Source: Misgurnus anguillicaudatus
Taxonomy: Eukaryota; Chordata; Actinopteri; Cypriniformes; Cobitidae
Assembly: GCF_027580225.2 (NCBI RefSeq)
Contig: NC_073361.2
Coordinates: forward strand, 33,907,501-33,971,500
Reading direction: 5' to 3'
Length of the DNA stretch: 64,000 nt
Part shown: in pieces, positions 60,990-64,000 of the stretch
How the letters are laid out: each line of letters begins with the position of its first letter
Numbering within the stretch: the stretch's first letter is position 1
Position numbers and translations under genes: made by a program
The notes under the pieces: generated by a model
The model's input: only the letters and a program-made list of their open reading frames with translations
What the model was told of the DNA's origin: nothing
The model's database searches: none

Positions 60990-62373
60990 TTACCAACCTA
61001 AAGATGAAAACAATCACAGCCTAATTCATCAAGGGTAAAGGGTTTCCCCACAGGAAACTCACAACATTATATGTGTTTATGTGTGTGGAAATTTTGGGAG
61101 GGGTTTTAATTACTGCCATGTTTTCACTGATTGGTGCTTTAGTAATCATATGAAGGTCCCAAAAGACACAATAATCCAACTCTTCACCGACCGACAGACA
61201 GACAGACAGTTTGATGTGATACGGGCATCATACATTCATGTGGCTCCGCTGATAACACGCCATGACACGGGAAATTAACCGAGAGCTCCCGGCATCCGAC
61301 GACACGGGCTCGCAAATAGCTTTTTAATGTTGTGCACAAGAGAAATGATGCAGTGTTTGGATACAGAGCCCCCAGGAATGATATAATAATATAATCCAAA
61401 TAAGACCCTATCACAGGGAATAAACAACATTAGTCTGAGTTAAGCCTGTTTGATCAAATTAGTTCAGTTAGCATGTAAATATTTCATATTTATAAGAACT
61501 AAACACAGTCAAGGTCATTTAAAACTTTAACATTACTTTAACACCACAATAAATTCAGAAAAACACCCTTAACAGGTCTGAGATCAGTATGATGGGGTAT
61601 TATTACTACAGATAACCTTAAGAGAAACTTTTTAATTTTACATGTCATTAATGTTTGTGGCTCACAAATGTACATTCAATTGACACTGTAGGTATATTTA
61701 AAGTTGCATTTGCCTTTTTTAAGTGTAATAATACATATTTAATGACAGCAATGATAATCATGAAGCCATACACAGATATTTTATATACATTACAGTACAG
61801 ATTATTGAAGCAGCACTAATAAATCTAATAAAGCCAATTATCAACAGTATTTGCATTACAGATGTGCATTAAAAGCATTACAGACAGACAGAGAAACAGT
61901 CTTTCTCTTGTATGAGGGACAGTAAAGTGTTTTCTGTGTGCGGTGTGACCTGCTGTAATGTAATAAAGTCATTCTTATGCCCTTACTGTTCCCAATTAGC
62001 CCCTATAACACATCTGCCCCACCCGTCTGTAAATAATGTGCCCTGAAATCCCGCCAGGGGCCACAGCATTGCTTCAGCATTTATCAGGCGATGGAGGTCA
62101 GTATCAAGACATAACAGCATCAAAAAAAATTAAAAACTTCATTTGTACTTCTGTAATGTAAATTAGTAACTAATGAAAGACTAAGAATACACCTTCTTTG
62201 TTAACCAACATTAAATTATTTCTTAAGGCAGCATTAGCTATATTAAAAGCCACCAAACACTTTAATTTTTCACTTTTTAAACAGTGTTACATGAGTAGTT
62301 ACAAAAGTAAGTATTGTGGCACAAAATAAAACTTTTGTTTGGAGCCAAAGGAATAAATGGGGCTATGCTAAAT

Positions 62374-63099
62374 CAGGGTTCCCACACTTTAGTTAACTTC
62401 AAATTCAAGGACCTCTTAAGCACTTTCCAGGTCTAATACCCTCAAATTCAAGGACTAAATGTGGGGAGACATTTCAAGTGAGAGCAAGGTTACATTGTGT
62501 TACCTTTTAAGATATACTGTTACAGTTCCCTTTTGAGGGAACTCACGCTGCATCACTGCGGTGACACTTTGGGGACGCCTCCAGGGGTAAGTGCGTCTGA
62601 ATGTGTATATCAAATTCAATCAATGGTGAGGCTTAACAACAAAGACAGGGTGATGCGGAAGCCAGGAAGTATATCACTATCTGAAATATTGCCAAAGACG
62701 GCGTTACAGGGACAGTATGGCAAGGGAGACACAGCGTCTCATTCCCTTCTCAGAGAACAACAGTTACATACATAACCAGAGACGTTTTCATGTGTCAAAC
62801 ACAACTATGCAAAAAAGCATTTTGGTATGAATCAACATTCACATACAGAAGATATAAACATTTAAAGTGAACAGTTTAGCACGTGTGCTTAAAAAGTCTA
62901 GAATTTTTATGATATTATCCTACACTACACAAGGAATAATGTGGATTTCTTTCCAGGAAACTTCTTGCATAAAATAGATTCAAGCACTTTCAATGACTTG
63001 TATCTATGTATGTATATTTTCAAAAACTTCCAAAGGCCTTGAATTTTTTCCCCCAGATTTACAAACTTTCAAGGAATTCAAGGACCCGTGGGAACCCTG
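62374..63099. mobile_element. Composite hAT-like element, copy 2
   Basis: The left end CAGGGTTCCCACACTTTAG and right end GTGGGAACCCTG are inverted. The outer and inner units have the same order as at 12811-13494. The inner unit (about 62519-62790) is bounded by TTACAGTTCCCTTTTGAGGG and GTTACATACATAACC. It is better preserved at the left end than the other copy. Confidence 0.8.
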
Positions 63100-63111
63100 A
63101 TAAATGCTAAG

Positions 63112-63970
63112 TAGTGCTGTGTTCAAAATATCGATACGACGATACATCGTCATGGACGCCTGATGATGCGCGCATCGATACAGCACCTTCCGTATCGATT
63201 CGGATGCACTGTTGAAAGTAACGTGACGAATCGTTGTTGATCCGTGATCCATATGGAAAGGAAGCATGTATCCCGCAGAGTACGTAGAGTTAAAGGTAGC
63301 GGGGTATACTTTCACTTTGCGTGTCTGTCTCGCTGGCGCACGTGTCTGCATAGCGAGCCGCGTACTCTCGCACTCTCTCTCTCTCGCGTGCGCGTATTTA
63401 AAGTCAATGAGTTCAGTATGAAAGCGCAGATATCTTAGCCTATCCTACTGCATAGGGCTTTATTAGCCACTCTCTTATAAAACAGTACTAATGCATTTGA
63501 GGAGAAACACGACAAAGATTTGTATGTGAAAAGTGTACATCTGGAGAAGAGATACAGAGCTACTTCAAACTATAGCTGTCACATTAATAATCTGATTTCT
63601 ATTAAATAGTATTAAGTCTGACTGCATGTTTATAGATATATTCATAGATATAGAATAATGAGAGACAAATATAATGCCTAGAGTAAGGCACCATCTTTGT
63701 AAAACTGCTTTTAAACTACTAACTACTAACTCTGGGATTTTAAGTATTTCTATGAGTTACCCCAGAAGCTAATAAATTAATGGCAAAAACACAACTGTTA
63801 CAACACTGCTTATTCAATGTGCAATAAACAGATGATAATAATAATAATGTTACTAAATTCTGAACAAAAATGTCATTCAAAATAGTCTTGTATCGTGATG
63901 TGCATCGTATCGGGGCCCTTGTATCGGGATACGTATCGTATCGGGAAATTGTTGGCGATACACAGCCCTA
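63112..63970. mobile_element. hAT-like element next to the window edge
   Basis: The left end is TAGTGCTGTGTTCAAAATAT and the reverse complement of the right end is TAGGGCTGTGTATCGCCAAC. The flanks ATGCTAAG (63104-63111) and ATGTTAAG (63971-63978) match at 7 of 8. Subterminal regions are full of CGATAC/GTATCG words. The 115-codon minus-strand open frame inside is not recognisable. Confidence 0.82.
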
Positions 63971-64000
63971 ATGTTAAGTGCATGCATTGAAAAAGATATA

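Larger units (their letters stand above)
45101..64000 (-). other. Partial ptprm intron of at least 18.9 kb
   Basis: Upstream intron reaching the window edge. Contents include two SINEs (47517-47780, 54793-55042), a large fold-back element (50408-51293), microsatellites, GC-richer blocks (52080-52440, 57340-57800) and a transposon cluster (58313-63970). I looked for the preceding MAM exon and found none. Stretches 45110-47500, 47790-50400, 51300-51990, 52450-54430, 55050-56850 and 60410-62370 show no gene or named element, apart from microsatellites and a fragment TAGGGCTGCATGATAT near 56867. Confidence 0.55.

Noticed and set aside
61985..62015. Minus-strand reading NWEQ, reminiscent of the missing N-terminal MAM exon
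   Set aside because: Stops immediately flank it and the neighbouring family residues are absent; the match is four residues by chance.

Overview
This window is vertebrate nuclear DNA, most likely from a cypriniform (carp- or zebrafish-like) ray-finned fish. The signs are one spliced gene with small exons in long AT-rich introns, abundant (AC)n microsatellites, tRNA-derived SINEs with fish-type tails, and a dense, nested population of short non-autonomous DNA transposons. The species cannot be named from the sequence alone.

The only protein-coding gene I can support is on the minus strand. It is the extracellular part of a type IIB receptor protein tyrosine phosphatase, best matched to PTPRM (PTP-mu). 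Ten exons are found, running 5'->3' from right to left: 45100-44826 and 40605-40527 (MAM domain), 38278-38157 and 37565-37391 (Ig domain), 32683-32390 (FN3-1), 15515-15207 (FN3-2), 14727-14618 and 10530-10329 (FN3-3), 9419-9317 and 702-429 (FN3-4 and the following linker). They total 1943 coding bases, about 648 residues. Intron phases from the intron before the first exon are 1,0,1,0,1,1,1,0,1,2,0, and every junction keeps frame. The signal peptide and first half of the MAM domain must lie beyond the right edge. The transmembrane segment and the two phosphatase domains must lie beyond the left edge.

All introns and exons show consensus GT-AG sites except one. The 5' splice site after the 9419-9317 exon is shifted by one base, so a frame-preserving junction would need a TG-AG intron. 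This is the most gene-relevant oddity. Two other acceptors are embedded in microsatellites: a (TG)n tract next to the first Ig exon, and a (CT)n tract serving as the polypyrimidine tract of the second MAM exon.

The rest, about 97% of the window, is intron. It holds many transposable elements whose ends can be read directly: hAT-like elements with 8-bp target duplications (5064-6253, 38489-38772, 58762-60026, 63112-63970), a TTA-flanked Harbinger-like element (58313-60398), TTAA-flanked elements (3531-4335, 3736-3936, 9688-~10215, 18074-18511, 40877-41562), fold-back elements (2403-2615, 5579-5891, 41317-41460, 50408-51293), an internally deleted Tc1 copy (20038-20573), a remnant with a THAP-like start (43515-43927), an LTR-like TG...CA unit (43928-44231) and several SINEs. 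Many are nested, which gives a relative insertion order. I found no undescribed biological system. The points worth a second look are the splice anomaly, the splice-site microsatellites, the nested transposons and a few GC-richer intronic blocks that may be conserved regulatory sequence.
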